Shown: positions 20,585 to 29,580 of the stretch, one piece after another
How positions within the stretch are numbered: the stretch's first letter is position 1
Layout of the letters: the number at the start of each line of letters is the position of its first letter
DNA from: Thermoanaerobaculia bacterium
Lineage (GTDB): Bacteria > Acidobacteriota > Thermoanaerobaculia > Multivoradales > Multivoraceae
DNA: 64,000 nt
Assembly (NCBI GenBank): GCA_022826745.1
Contig: JAJDUI010000010.1
Coordinates: 62,001 to 126,000 of the forward strand
Direction of reading: 5' to 3'
Notes under the pieces: model-generated
Told to the model about the DNA's origin: nothing
The model's database searches: none
What the model saw: the letters and a program-made list of their open reading frames with translations, nothing else
Program-made: the position numbers and the translations under genes

Positions 20585-21031
20585 ATGGAAGTCATCCTGC
20601 TACAGGACATGAGGGGACTGGGCACGCGCGGCCAGGTGGTCGACGTGAAACCCGGGTACGCCCGCAACTATCTCTATCCGCGGGAGCTGGCGGCGCCTTC
20701 CACCGAGTCGAACAAGCTCTGGTTCGAATCGCAGAGGAAGAAGTTCGACGCTCGCCACGAGGCGGAGCGCTCGGCCGCCGCCGAGGTCGCGGCGGAACTC
20801 GCGGCGGTCAAGTTGACGCTCGCGAAGCGGGCCAGCGAAACGGGGACCCTGTACGGCTCCGTGACGCCGACCGAGGTCACCGAGGCGCTCGCCGCCGCCG
20901 GCGTGCAGGTTGATCGCCGCATGATCGATCTCACCGGCGGCATCAAGACGGTGGGTGATCACCTGGTGCGGGTCGACCTCCACACGGAAGTCATCGCCGA
21001 AGTCGCCATCGAGGTAGTGCCTGAAACCTAG
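20585..21031 (+). CDS. rplI: 50S ribosomal protein L9
   Basis: This 148-residue protein binds 23S rRNA. It has the signature MEVILLQDMRGLGTRGQVVDVKPGYARNYL (read in two parts around residues 1-30), a long connecting helix (about 40-75) and a C-terminal domain ending DLHTEVIAEVAIEVVPET. A GAGGAACGAGG stretch lies upstream of the ATG. Its last codons overlap the probable CTG start of the following methyltransferase. Confidence 0.96.
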   Translation: MEVILLQDMRGLGTRGQVVDVKPGYARNYLYPRELAAPSTESNKLWFESQRKKFDARHEAERSAAAEVAAELAAVKLTLAKRASETGTLYGSVTPTEVTEALAAAGVQVDRRMIDLTGGIKTVGDHLVRVDLHTEVIAEVAIEVVPET

Positions 21032-22253
21032 GGCCGATAGCGACGGCTCCGGCGCCGGGGCCCCACCGGAAGTCGAGGACTTCCTGGGTGACCAGCCGAC
21101 ACGCGACCTCGGCGACTGGCGCCATCTCTGGGAGCGGGACATCCCGTTCCCGATTCGCAGCGACCGCGGCCTCGCCGGCCGCCTGCTCGTTGCCTTCAAG
21201 CGCCTGCTGCGCCCCTTCGTCTCACTGCCGCAGAACGACCTCTGGGAGCGGCAGAGAGTCTTCAACCTGATCCTGCTCGACGTCTTCCAGCACCATCTCC
21301 AGGAGTGGAGAGATCATCAGGAACGCGTGGAGCGACTGTTCGAGCAGCGTATCGGCGATCTCGACCACCGGACGCGGCACCTGGAGAACTTCCTGCGCCA
21401 GGGACTCGACGAGGTCATGCGCCACGACGACGCCCTGTTCGGTCGCGTCGACCGGAAGCTGGACCGCTACCGGCGGGAAGCGGACGAACTGGCGGGGCTG
21501 TTGAGGGCGGCCCTGGCCCGGGGCCCCGAAGGAGAGAAGGGACTCCGGGAGGCCGACGCGGACGTCTCCTACATCGACTTCGAGCACAGGTTCCGGGGCC
21601 TGGAAGAGGACATCCGCGACCGCCTCCGCGTCTACCTGCCGCGGCTTGTTCAGGCGGGACCGGTCCTGGACCTGGGCTGCGGCCGGGGTGAAGCCCTGGC
21701 CCTGCTGGAAGCGGAAGGCGTCGAGTGCCGCGGCGTCGATCCCTCGTCGGCGATGGTGCGGCACTGCCGCGAGCAGGGTCTTGGCGTCGACCAGAACGAC
21801 GCGCTGACCGCGCTGGTCCAGACCGAGCCGGCATCTCTGGGCGGCGTCGTCTCCTTCCACGTCATCGAGCATCTCGCTCCGGAAGACGTCGAGCGTCTGG
21901 TCCGCCTCGCCTTCGCGGCCCTGCGGCCGGGCGGCATTCTGGTGCTGGAGACGCCGAATCCGCTCTCCGTCGCGGTGACGGCCCGCAGCTTCTGGCTTGA
22001 TCCGACACACAAGAGACCGGTTCATCCGGAGGCGCTGTCCGCCTGCTACGAACAGGCGGGCTTCACCGGTATCGAGCGACTCGACCTCCGGCCATATCCG
22101 GAGGAGGAGCGGTTGCCGGAGGTCCAGCTCGACGGACTGGACGGGCAGAGTCGGGAACTGGCCGATCGGCTGAATCGCCTCCGGGACGACCTCGACGACT
22201 TCCTGTTCGGCTACCGCGACTACGCCCTGATCGGCCTGCGGCCGGAAGGCTAG
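21021..22253 (+). CDS. SAM-dependent methyltransferase with N-terminal helical region, probable CTG start
   Basis: This protein of about 410 residues has a class I methyltransferase domain in its C-terminal half: motif I VLDLGCGRGEAL near residues 216-227, GVDPSSAMV, and a VVSFHVIEHL segment typical of SAM methyltransferases. The N-terminal 200 residues are helical and charged and include a possible membrane-associating KRLLRPF segment. It resembles O-antigen/polysaccharide-type methyltransferases; the substrate is unknown. The first ATG, GTG or TTG in frame is GTG 21327, but codon use is strongly coding back to 21018. CTG 21021 has GAGG at 21011-21014 and overlaps the rplI stop, so it is the preferred start. 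Confidence 0.72.
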   Translation: MKPRADSDGSGAGAPPEVEDFLGDQPTRDLGDWRHLWERDIPFPIRSDRGLAGRLLVAFKRLLRPFVSLPQNDLWERQRVFNLILLDVFQHHLQEWRDHQERVERLFEQRIGDLDHRTRHLENFLRQGLDEVMRHDDALFGRVDRKLDRYRREADELAGLLRAALARGPEGEKGLREADADVSYIDFEHRFRGLEEDIRDRLRVYLPRLVQAGPVLDLGCGRGEALALLEAEGVECRGVDPSSAMVRHCREQGLGVDQNDALTALVQTEPASLGGVVSFHVIEHLAPEDVERLVRLAFAALRPGGILVLETPNPLSVAVTARSFWLDPTHKRPVHPEALSACYEQAGFTGIERLDLRPYPEEERLPEVQLDGLDGQSRELADRLNRLRDDLDDFLFGYRDYALIGLRPEG

Positions 22254-24721
22254 CTGTCGCCCTTCTGCCAGCCGCGCATGATCGGCGTCCAGTCGACGAG
22301 GTCTTCCGGCATGTTCTCTCCCGCCTTCGGTTCGCCGTACAGCGCGCGCTGCTGGTACCACGGCAGGTCGTAGACCGCGCTAGTTTCGGGGTCGAACGAG
22401 AGGACCGGCTCGGTGCCCACGATGAAGGCCTCTTCGATGACGCGCTGGCCCGACCGGCGGCGCGCGGGCAGGAGGCCGGAGTGGTACTCGACCGGCCGGA
22501 GCCGCACCTGGTTGGGCCTGGTGAAGGTCAGGGCGGGGTCCACCCAGCCGTCCTCGATGCCCCGGCGGAGCACCTCGTTCCAGATCGGCAGGGCCGCCAC
22601 GGCGCCGGTCATGTTCCTTCCGATTCGCTGCTGCTGGTCGTAGCCGACCCAGACGACCAGGGTGTACCGGGGTGTGAAGCCCGCGAACCAGGCGTCCGTG
22701 AACCCGTCCGTCGTACCGGTCTTCCCGGCGACGGCCGCGAGGCCGAGAGCCCGCGCAGACTGGGCTGTGCCGCGCTGGACCACGCCCGAGAGGACGTGGG
22801 TGAGCAGGAAGGCGACTTCGGGCGTGACGACGGTCGATGCCTGCGGCACATGCGCATCGAGCTCGCGGCCGTCGCGGGTCGTGACACGCTCGACGAAGTA
22901 GGGCTCCACGTGGACGCCCAGGTTGGCGATCGTGGCGTAGGACGTCGCCACCTCGAGCACGGTCAGGTCGGCCGCGCCCAGGGCGAGGCTCGGATAGGGA
23001 AGGAGCGGCGAGCGGACGCCCGTGCGGTGGGCGAAGTCGACCACCCGTTCCGCGCCGACGATGTCGTGGAGCTTGACCGACGTGACGTTGATCGACCTCT
23101 CGAGGGCCCGGCGCAGGGTCACGATGCCGAGATACTGCCGGTAGAAGTTCCGGGGACTGTAGTTGAGCTGGTTGTCCGCGCCCAGGAAAACGGCGGGCGC
23201 GTCGAACAGGGTGTCGGCGGGGGTGAAGCCGTGCTCGAAAGCGGCGCCGAACACGAGCGGCTTGAACAGGGAGCCGACCTGGCGCCGGGCCTGAAAGGCG
23301 CGGTTGAACTCGCTGCGATCGTAGTCCCAGCCTCCGACCATCGCTCGCACCGCACCGGTCGCCGACTCGAGCAGGAGGACTGCACCCTCGATCCGCGGTT
23401 CCTGGACGAGCTCCAGCTCGAAGCGCGTCTGGTCCGCGCCCTCCTCGTCACCTGTAGCGGCATCGCTGACAGGCCGCAACTCGAACCACGCGACATCGCC
23501 CCTCCGCAGCGGCGGAGAATCCCTGCGCGTCCACTCGTAGCCAGAGGGCTCCAGCATGAAGCGCTGATCCGCGATCCGAATCTCCGCGTGCTCCCGCCCG
23601 CGCTGGAGAACGACGCCCGGAGCCCAGGCGCCCGCCTCGGGCTCGAAGCCGACCCACCTGGCCAGGACCCCGCCGAACGACTCGGCCAGGTCCGGGGCCG
23701 TCAGATCGTCCTCGTTCACCCTGGCAACCGGTCCACGGTAGCCACGCAGACGGTCGATCCTCACCAACCCTCCGCGCAGCGCCTGCGCCGCGGCGCTCTG
23801 CATTCTCTGGTCGAGTGTCGTCTGCACCTGCAGGCCGCGCTCGTACAACCCCTTCTGCCCGTACGAGCGGTAGAGGTCGAGGCGGACCTTCTCCGCGAAG
23901 TAGGGCGCGACCGGCTTCGGCTCTCGCTGCGTGACGACGTTGAGCGGTGTCGCGGCCGCCTCGACGGCCTCGTCCCGCGTCATCACGCCGCGTTCGCCTA
24001 GCATCCGCAGGATGGCGTCGCGTCGTGTGCGCACGATCTCGGGCCGAAGGTAGGGCGTCCACACGCTGGGACTCGGCACGATCGCCACCAGGGTCGCCGC
24101 CTCGCTGTAGGTCAGTTCGGCGGACGGCTTGCCGAAGTAGTAGCGTGACGCGGATTCCACGCCGTAGTTGCCGTGGCCGAAGTAGGTGAGGTTGCAGTAG
24201 AGAGTGAGGATCTGCTGCTTGCTGAGGCGCTTCTCGAGTTCGACCGCCAGCAGGGTCTCCCGGATCTTTCGTCGCCAGACCTTGGCCCGGTCCAGGAAGA
24301 GCATCCGCGCCACTTGCATGGTGATCGTGGAGGCGCCCGAGAAACGCTCCCCGCGCCGCCAGTTCTGGAGGACCGCGCGAAAGACGCCGATGATGTCGAA
24401 GCCGCCGTGGGCATAGAAGTTCCGGTCCTCGGCGGCGAGCAGGACACGCGTGAACGTGTCCGGCACCTCGCCCTCGGCGAGCAGGATGCGCTTCTCGACC
24501 GAGTAGCTCCTGAACGGTTCTCCGTCGCGGTCGCTCAGTCGGGTTATCTGGCTGGGCGTCAGTTCGGCCACGGTTTCGACCTGCGGCAGATCGATCACGG
24601 CGGCAACGCCGACGCCGAGGAGCACGCCCGCGACCGGGGTGACGGCGACCGGCGCCAGCCAGCGCCAGTGCCTGACGCACCAGCCCCGCACCGCGTCCCG
24701 GGCTTTCCGCGCCGCGTTCAT
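22250..24721 (-). CDS. class A penicillin-binding protein (transglycosylase/transpeptidase)
   Basis: This 823-residue bifunctional enzyme polymerises and cross-links peptidoglycan. It has an N-terminal membrane anchor (about 21-44). The glycosyltransferase 51 domain has catalytic Glu98 in AAEDRNFYAHGG and the GASTITMQ motif near 129. The transpeptidase domain has SLFK at 484-487, SIN at 543-545 and KTGTT at 667-671. Between them (about 330-440) is an extra region that resembles the OB-type insert of PBP1a. It ends four bases inside the convergent methyltransferase gene. PBP1a versus PBP1b cannot be settled here. Confidence 0.95.
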   Translation of the reverse strand: MNAARKARDAVRGWCVRHWRWLAPVAVTPVAGVLLGVGVAAVIDLPQVETVAELTPSQITRLSDRDGEPFRSYSVEKRILLAEGEVPDTFTRVLLAAEDRNFYAHGGFDIIGVFRAVLQNWRRGERFSGASTITMQVARMLFLDRAKVWRRKIRETLLAVELEKRLSKQQILTLYCNLTYFGHGNYGVESASRYYFGKPSAELTYSEAATLVAIVPSPSVWTPYLRPEIVRTRRDAILRMLGERGVMTRDEAVEAAATPLNVVTQREPKPVAPYFAEKVRLDLYRSYGQKGLYERGLQVQTTLDQRMQSAAAQALRGGLVRIDRLRGYRGPVARVNEDDLTAPDLAESFGGVLARWVGFEPEAGAWAPGVVLQRGREHAEIRIADQRFMLEPSGYEWTRRDSPPLRRGDVAWFELRPVSDAATGDEEGADQTRFELELVQEPRIEGAVLLLESATGAVRAMVGGWDYDRSEFNRAFQARRQVGSLFKPLVFGAAFEHGFTPADTLFDAPAVFLGADNQLNYSPRNFYRQYLGIVTLRRALERSINVTSVKLHDIVGAERVVDFAHRTGVRSPLLPYPSLALGAADLTVLEVATSYATIANLGVHVEPYFVERVTTRDGRELDAHVPQASTVVTPEVAFLLTHVLSGVVQRGTAQSARALGLAAVAGKTGTTDGFTDAWFAGFTPRYTLVVWVGYDQQQRIGRNMTGAVAALPIWNEVLRRGIEDGWVDPALTFTRPNQVRLRPVEYHSGLLPARRRSGQRVIEEAFIVGTEPVLSFDPETSAVYDLPWYQQRALYGEPKAGENMPEDLVDWTPIMRGWQKGDS

Positions 24722-24729
24722 CTCGCGAA

Positions 24730-24736
24730 TATCATA
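24730..24736. promoter_or_regulatory. overlapping divergent -10 boxes for the PBP and the 155-aa protein/uvrBC
   Basis: TATCATA reads TATCAT (24730-24735) to the right and TATGAT (24736-24731) to the left, each one mismatch from TATAAT. They end 12 bases before ATG 24748 and 9 bases before the PBP ATG 24721. The two start codons are only 26 bases apart, so both transcripts must be nearly leaderless if these are used. Confidence 0.5.
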
Positions 24737-24747
24737 CGGCGCGTTCC

Positions 24748-25215
24748 ATGACTCCCGAAGCCGACCAGGCGTCCGGCCTGCCGCCGCTGCCGGAACCCTT
24801 CCCCGAGCCGACGGCGACTCAGCCCGCGGACCCGGATCGGAAACGTCGCGGCTGCCTGGTTGCGGGTCTTGTCGGCTGCGGCCTGATCGTGGTGCTGTTG
24901 CTGGTCGGCCTGGGCCTTCTGGTCTCCCAGGCTGACGAACTGCTCGAACTCGTCCTGGACTTCAGCCGGGAACGGATCGTGACCGAGCTGCCGGAGGACG
25001 TGCAGCACACGGAACGTCAACGTCTGGAGCGGGCGTTTGATTCCGTGCTCGAGCACTACCGGAGCGGCGGCGCCACGCCGGCGGACAACCGCCGCCTGCA
25101 ACTCGCGCTCACCGACGCGCTTCGGAGGCTCGAGCGGGGCCTCTTCGACCAGGACGACCTGCGCCGGCTGACGGAGCGCCTCGAGAACATCGCGGCGTCG
25201 GATCCGGGAGGCTGA
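24748..25215 (+). CDS. small single-pass membrane protein of unknown function upstream of uvrB
   Basis: I do not recognise this 155-residue protein. It has a proline-rich N-terminus (about 1-28), a basic stretch RKRRG, one strong membrane segment (about 34-60) and a charged helical C-terminus (about 65-155), presumably periplasmic if the positive-inside rule applies. The TTG start of uvrB follows its stop by one base, so it is probably cotranscribed with uvrBC. It diverges from the class A PBP gene, so an envelope role is as likely as a repair role. Confidence 0.7.
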   Translation: MTPEADQASGLPPLPEPFPEPTATQPADPDRKRRGCLVAGLVGCGLIVVLLLVGLGLLVSQADELLELVLDFSRERIVTELPEDVQHTERQRLERAFDSVLEHYRSGGATPADNRRLQLALTDALRRLERGLFDQDDLRRLTERLENIAASDPGG

Positions 25216-25216
25216 C

Positions 25217-27274
25217 TTGCGGGGGACCGTCGATTCCCGGGCCGAACGCCCGTCCGACGCCGGGAGTACCGGACGGTTCGAACTGGTATCTCCCTTCAGC
25301 CCGCAGGGCGATCAGCCGGCGGCGATCTCTGAACTCGCCGACGGAGTCCGGACCGGCGTCCCCGAACAGGTTCTGCTCGGAGTGACCGGTTCGGGCAAGA
25401 CCTACACCGTGGCCAAGGTGATCGAGGCCGTGAACCGGCCGACGCTCGTCCTCTCTCACAACAAGACGCTGGCTGCCCAGCTCTACCAGGAGTTCAGGAG
25501 CTTCTTCCCGCACAACGCGGTGGAGTACTTCGTCTCCTACTACGACTACTACCAGCCCGAGGCCTACGTTCCCCAGTCCGACACCTACATCGAGAAGGAG
25601 ACGAGCATCAACGACGAGATCGACCGCCTGCGGCTGCGGGCCACGATCTCCCTGTTCGAGCGCCGCGATGTAGTGATCGTGGCCTCCGTTTCCTGCATCT
25701 ACGGTCTCGGCGCGCCGGACGTTTTCTTCTCGATGCTCCAGTTCTTCGAGCGCGGGGTCGAACTGCCGCTCGAACGGGCCCAGCGGAGTCTGGCCGAGAT
25801 GCAGTACGAGCGCACCCGCCTCGATCTCTTCCACGGCAGCTTCCGGGTGCGCGGCGATGTGCTCGAGATTCTCCCCGCCTACGACGACCGCGGCATCCGG
25901 GTCGAGTACTTCGGCGACGAGGTCGACCGGGTCTGCCGCTTCGACGTGATCAGCGGCCGGGTCCTCGAGGAGGTGGACCGGATCCCGGTCTTCCCGCGGA
26001 ATCACTACGTGACGCCGGAGGAACGGATGCGGCGGGCGATCGCGTCGATCCGGGAGGAACTCGGCGAGCACCTGGCGGCGCTCGAGCGGGAGAACCGTCT
26101 GCTCGAGATGCAGCGGCTGGAGCAGAGAACCCGCTACGACCTGGAGATGCTCCGCGAACTGGGCTCCTGCGCCGGCATCGAGAACTACTCCCGCCACCTC
26201 TCCGGACGGGCGCCGGGCGAAGCGCCGCCGACCTTCCTCGACTACCTGCCCGAGGACTTTCTGCTCGTCGTCGACGAGAGCCACCAGACGATTCCGCAGG
26301 TCGGCGGGATGTACCGCGGCGATCGGGCGCGCAAGGAAACCCTCGTGGAGTTCGGCTTCCGTCTGCCGAGCGCGCTGGACAACCGGCCGCTGCGCTTCGA
26401 CGAGTTCGAGGAGCGTTGCGGTCAGCGAATCTACGTGTCGGCGACCCCGGGGCCGTTCGAGCTGGAACGGACGGGTGGGGTCGTGGTGGAGCAGATCATC
26501 CGGCCCACCGGACTGCTCGACCCGAGGATCGAACTGCGGCCTTCGGCGAATCAGATCGACGACCTGGTGGCCGAGGCCCGCGAGGCGATCGACCGTGGCG
26601 AGCGCGTTCTGGTGACGACGCTGACCAAGCGCATGGCGGAAGAACTCACCCAGTACCTCAACGAGCTCGGTCTCAGGGTGCGCTATCTGCACAGCGACAT
26701 CGACACGCTGGAACGGGTCGAGATCACGACCGCCCTGCGCCGCGGCGACTTCGACATCCTGGTCGGCATCAACCTCCTGCGCGAAGGGCTCGATCTGCCC
26801 GAGGTGTCGGTCGTCGCCATCCTGGACGCCGACAAGGAGGGCTTCCTGCGCAGCGAGGTGTCCCTGATCCAGACCTCGGGCCGGGCCGCCCGCAACCTGA
26901 ACGGCAGGGTGATCTTCTATGCTGACCAGCGGACCGAGTCGATCGACCGCTCGATCGGGGAGACGGAGCGGCGGCGGCGGGTCCAGGAGCGCTACAACCG
27001 CGAACACGGAATCGAGCCGGCCTCCATCCTCAAGGAGGTGCACAGTCCCCTGGTGCAGATGAGCAACCTGGACTACCTGCACAAGGCGGGAGCGGAAGCC
27101 GAGGCCGCGGTGGAGGATCTGTTGCGCGAGGACGCGCCGGAGATGCCCCTGGAACGGCGGATCGCGCGCCTGGAAAAGGCGATGAAGCAGGCTTCGAGGC
27201 GGCTCGAGTTCGAGCAGGCCGCGGTGCTCCGGGACCGGCTCAGGGAACTCCAGGAACTCAAGGTAATGGGCTGA
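25217..27274 (+). CDS. uvrB: excinuclease ABC subunit B
   Basis: This 685-residue helicase-like protein verifies damage in nucleotide excision repair and loads UvrC. It has Walker [15 protein letters not shown] near residue 56, the beta-hairpin [12 protein letters not shown], the DESH box ([11 protein letters not shown]), helicase motif VI (QTSGRAARN) and the C-terminal UVR helix [20 protein letters not shown] that contacts UvrC. TTG 25217 is the only common start before the conserved [13 protein letters not shown], with GGGAGG at 25206-25211. The stop overlaps the uvrC ATG by one base. Confidence 0.95.
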   Translation: MRGTVDSRAERPSDAGSTGRFELVSPFSPQGDQPAAISELADGVRTGVPEQVLLGVTGSGKTYTVAKVIEAVNRPTLVLSHNKTLAAQLYQEFRSFFPHNAVEYFVSYYDYYQPEAYVPQSDTYIEKETSINDEIDRLRLRATISLFERRDVVIVASVSCIYGLGAPDVFFSMLQFFERGVELPLERAQRSLAEMQYERTRLDLFHGSFRVRGDVLEILPAYDDRGIRVEYFGDEVDRVCRFDVISGRVLEEVDRIPVFPRNHYVTPEERMRRAIASIREELGEHLAALERENRLLEMQRLEQRTRYDLEMLRELGSCAGIENYSRHLSGRAPGEAPPTFLDYLPEDFLLVVDESHQTIPQVGGMYRGDRARKETLVEFGFRLPSALDNRPLRFDEFEERCGQRIYVSATPGPFELERTGGVVVEQIIRPTGLLDPRIELRPSANQIDDLVAEAREAIDRGERVLVTTLTKRMAEELTQYLNELGLRVRYLHSDIDTLERVEITTALRRGDFDILVGINLLREGLDLPEVSVVAILDADKEGFLRSEVSLIQTSGRAARNLNGRVIFYADQRTESIDRSIGETERRRRVQERYNREHGIEPASILKEVHSPLVQMSNLDYLHKAGAEAEAAVEDLLREDAPEMPLERRIARLEKAMKQASRRLEFEQAAVLRDRLRELQELKVMG

Positions 27275-29085
27275 TGCACCCGGAGCTTTCCCGCAAGCTC
27301 GGCGAACTGCCGGACCTGCCGGGCATCTACATCTTCAAGTCGGAGGCGGGGGAGGCGCTCTACGTCGGCAAGGCGAAGTCCCTGAAGCGCAGGGCCGCCG
27401 CCTACCGCAAGCCGGCCGACGACCCGCGCATCGCGCTCATGCTCCACGATGCGGCCGACGTCGAGTTCGTCGTGACGGACTCCGAAGCCCAGGCCCTGAT
27501 GTTCGAGAACAACTGGATCAAGAAGCGCCAGCCCCGCTTCAACATCCGCCTGCGCGACGACAAGACCTATCCGTACCTCAAGCTGACCCTGGAGGACGGA
27601 CACCCGCGGCTTGCCTTCACCCGCCGCATCCGCCGCGACGGGGCGGAGTACTACGGTCCCTACCTGCCGGCCGGGCTGGCCCGCAAGGCGATCAAGCTCA
27701 CCCAGAAGCTCTTCGGCATCCGGGTCTGCCGGATCGACATCGACGGCAGCCTGCCGCGGCCCTGCCTCTACTACGACATGAAGCGCTGCCTCGGTCCCTG
27801 CGTCGACGGACTGACCACGGACGAAACGTACGCCGACGCGGTCGAGAAGGCCCGGCTGTTCCTGGCCGGTCGGAACGAGGAACTGCTGAAGGACCTGCGT
27901 GCCCGGATGCGGACCCTCGCGGACGGACTCGAGTTCGAGGCGGCGGCGCGGTTGCGGGACACGATTCACGAGATCGACGAGGTCAGCCAGCGCCGCAAGC
28001 TCAGCTCGGCCCGCGGGGAGGACGTCGACATCTTCGGCGTCCACACGGGCGGCGACAACGCGGCAGTCACCGTTCTCGTCATGCGGGGCGGCCAGGTGCT
28101 GGACCGCCGGGAGCTGTTCTGGGAAGGCGTGCCCAGGATCACCGCCGAGCGCCTGCTCTCCGAGCTGCTGCCGCAGCTCTACGACCGGACGACGCTGATT
28201 CCGAAGGAGATCCACCTGCCGGCGCCGATCGAAGGCGAGGAGGCGCTGATCGAGTGGCTGAGCAGCCGCAGGGAATCCAGGGTCTACCTCCGCATGCCGT
28301 CGCGCGGGCCGAAGGCGCAACGCATCGCGCTCGCCAACCGCAACGCGGCGATGGCCTTCCGCCGCCGTTTCCGTGGTGCCGGTGCGGGCGTCGAGGCCGG
28401 CGCGGCGCTGTTGAAGGCGCTCGACCTCGCCGACCCGCCGCGGCGGATCGAGGGGTTCGACATCTCGACCTTCGGCGGCAGCCAGACCGTCGCTTCGCTG
28501 GTCGTCTGGAGCGACGGACGGATGGTCAAGGGCCAGTACCGCAGCTTCAACATCCGGGGGCTCTCCCAGGCCGACGACTTCGCCGCGATCCGCCAGGCCG
28601 TGAGCCGGCGCTACCGGCGCGTACTCGATGAGGTCGGAGAGATGCCGGACCTGATCCTGATCGACGGTGGTCGCGGGCAGTTGAACGCCGCACTCGAAGC
28701 CCTCGTGGAGCTGGGAGTCGACGAAACGCCGGTGGTCGGACTCGCCAAGAGGGAGGAGGAGCTGTACCTCCCGGCACGTCCCGCGCCGCTCAGGCTGGAG
28801 CGGAGCCATGCGGGCCTCCGGGTGCTGCAGCAGGTTCGGGACGAGGCCCATCGCTTCGCCGTTTCCCGCCACCGGCGCCGTCGCTCCCGGAGGGCATTGC
28901 ACAGCCGGTTCGACGACCTCCGGGGTATCGGGCCGCAACGGCGCAAGCTGCTGGTGCGACGCTTCGGCAGCTACGCCGGCGTAGCCCAGGCCTCGGAACA
29001 GCAACTGCGCGAGGTGCTCGGACCGAAGCTGGCGCGATCGGTCTACGCTTCGGTCCACGGCGAACGTTCGCGCTCCGGGCAGTGA
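27274..29085 (+). CDS. uvrC: excinuclease ABC subunit C
   Basis: This 603-residue nuclease makes the two incisions in nucleotide excision repair. It has the N-terminal GIY-YIG-type domain (GIYIFKSEAGEALYVGKAKSL), the UvrB-binding UVR motif near residues 210-225 (GLEFEAAARLRDTI), the RNase H-like C-terminal nuclease (GFDISTFGGSQTVAS, ILIDGGRGQLNAAL) and a helix-hairpin-helix (LRGIGPQRRKLLVRRFGS). It is coupled to uvrB by TGATG. RNase P RNA begins 29 bases after its stop. Confidence 0.95.
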   Translation: MHPELSRKLGELPDLPGIYIFKSEAGEALYVGKAKSLKRRAAAYRKPADDPRIALMLHDAADVEFVVTDSEAQALMFENNWIKKRQPRFNIRLRDDKTYPYLKLTLEDGHPRLAFTRRIRRDGAEYYGPYLPAGLARKAIKLTQKLFGIRVCRIDIDGSLPRPCLYYDMKRCLGPCVDGLTTDETYADAVEKARLFLAGRNEELLKDLRARMRTLADGLEFEAAARLRDTIHEIDEVSQRRKLSSARGEDVDIFGVHTGGDNAAVTVLVMRGGQVLDRRELFWEGVPRITAERLLSELLPQLYDRTTLIPKEIHLPAPIEGEEALIEWLSSRRESRVYLRMPSRGPKAQRIALANRNAAMAFRRRFRGAGAGVEAGAALLKALDLADPPRRIEGFDISTFGGSQTVASLVVWSDGRMVKGQYRSFNIRGLSQADDFAAIRQAVSRRYRRVLDEVGEMPDLILIDGGRGQLNAALEALVELGVDETPVVGLAKREEELYLPARPAPLRLERSHAGLRVLQQVRDEAHRFAVSRHRRRRSRRALHSRFDDLRGIGPQRRKLLVRRFGSYAGVAQASEQQLREVLGPKLARSVYASVHGERSRSGQ

Positions 29086-29098
29086 GGCGGCTGAAAGC

Positions 29099-29107
29099 TG
29101 CTAGCCT
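29099..29107 (+). promoter_or_regulatory. extended -10 promoter of RNase P RNA
   Basis: TGCTAGCCT ends exactly 7 bases before G29115, the first base of helix P1. That is the normal -10 to +1 distance, so this box is the best-supported promoter here. It anchors the TG-n-TA-n-n-n-T boxes called elsewhere. No -35 is visible. Confidence 0.65.
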
Positions 29108-29114
29108 CCGCGGT

Positions 29115-29530
29115 GCCGGAGGACCGGACGCGGTCGCTGCCGGCGGGGAACCGCCGGTGGAGGAAAGTCCGGACTCCAACGGACGGCATGCTTGCTAACG
29201 GCAAGGCGCGGTGACGCGACGGAAAGTGCAGCAGAGAGCAGACCGCCGGCCCCGGATCCTCGGGGTCCGAAGGGATCACGAGGGAGTCGAGGGCAGGCAA
29301 GGGTGAAACGGTGCGGTAAGAGCGCACCGCTCGGCCGGCGACGGTCCGAGGCGATGGCAAACCCCATGTGGAGCAAGACCAAATAGGGAGAGCGGATCGG
29401 GTTGTCCGTCCCGGTCCCGGGCTGTTCGCGGCGCGGGACGTTCTCCGGGTAGGTCGCATAGATGAATGGCCGCCTCCCGAAGCCCTCGGGCTGTGGGACG
29501 AACAGAATCCGGCTTACGAGGTCCTCCGGC
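29115..29530 (+). ncRNA. rnpB: RNase P RNA (bacterial class A)
   Basis: This is the catalytic RNA that trims tRNA 5' ends. It has the universal GAGGAAAGTCCGGACTCC near 29159-29176, the GTGCAGCAGAGAGCAGACCGCC region and the 3' conserved ACAGAATCCGGCTTACGAG near 29501-29519. Helix P1 is perfect: GCCGGAGGA at 29115-29123 pairs with TCCTCCGGC at 29522-29530, which sets the ends. The length is about 416 bases, a little longer than the E. coli RNA. The LD-carboxypeptidase gene starts just downstream. Confidence 0.95.
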
Positions 29531-29580
29531 ACTTGACCTTGCACCCCGGCCAGCGTGTTTCCGCCGTCGAACGTCCGCCC

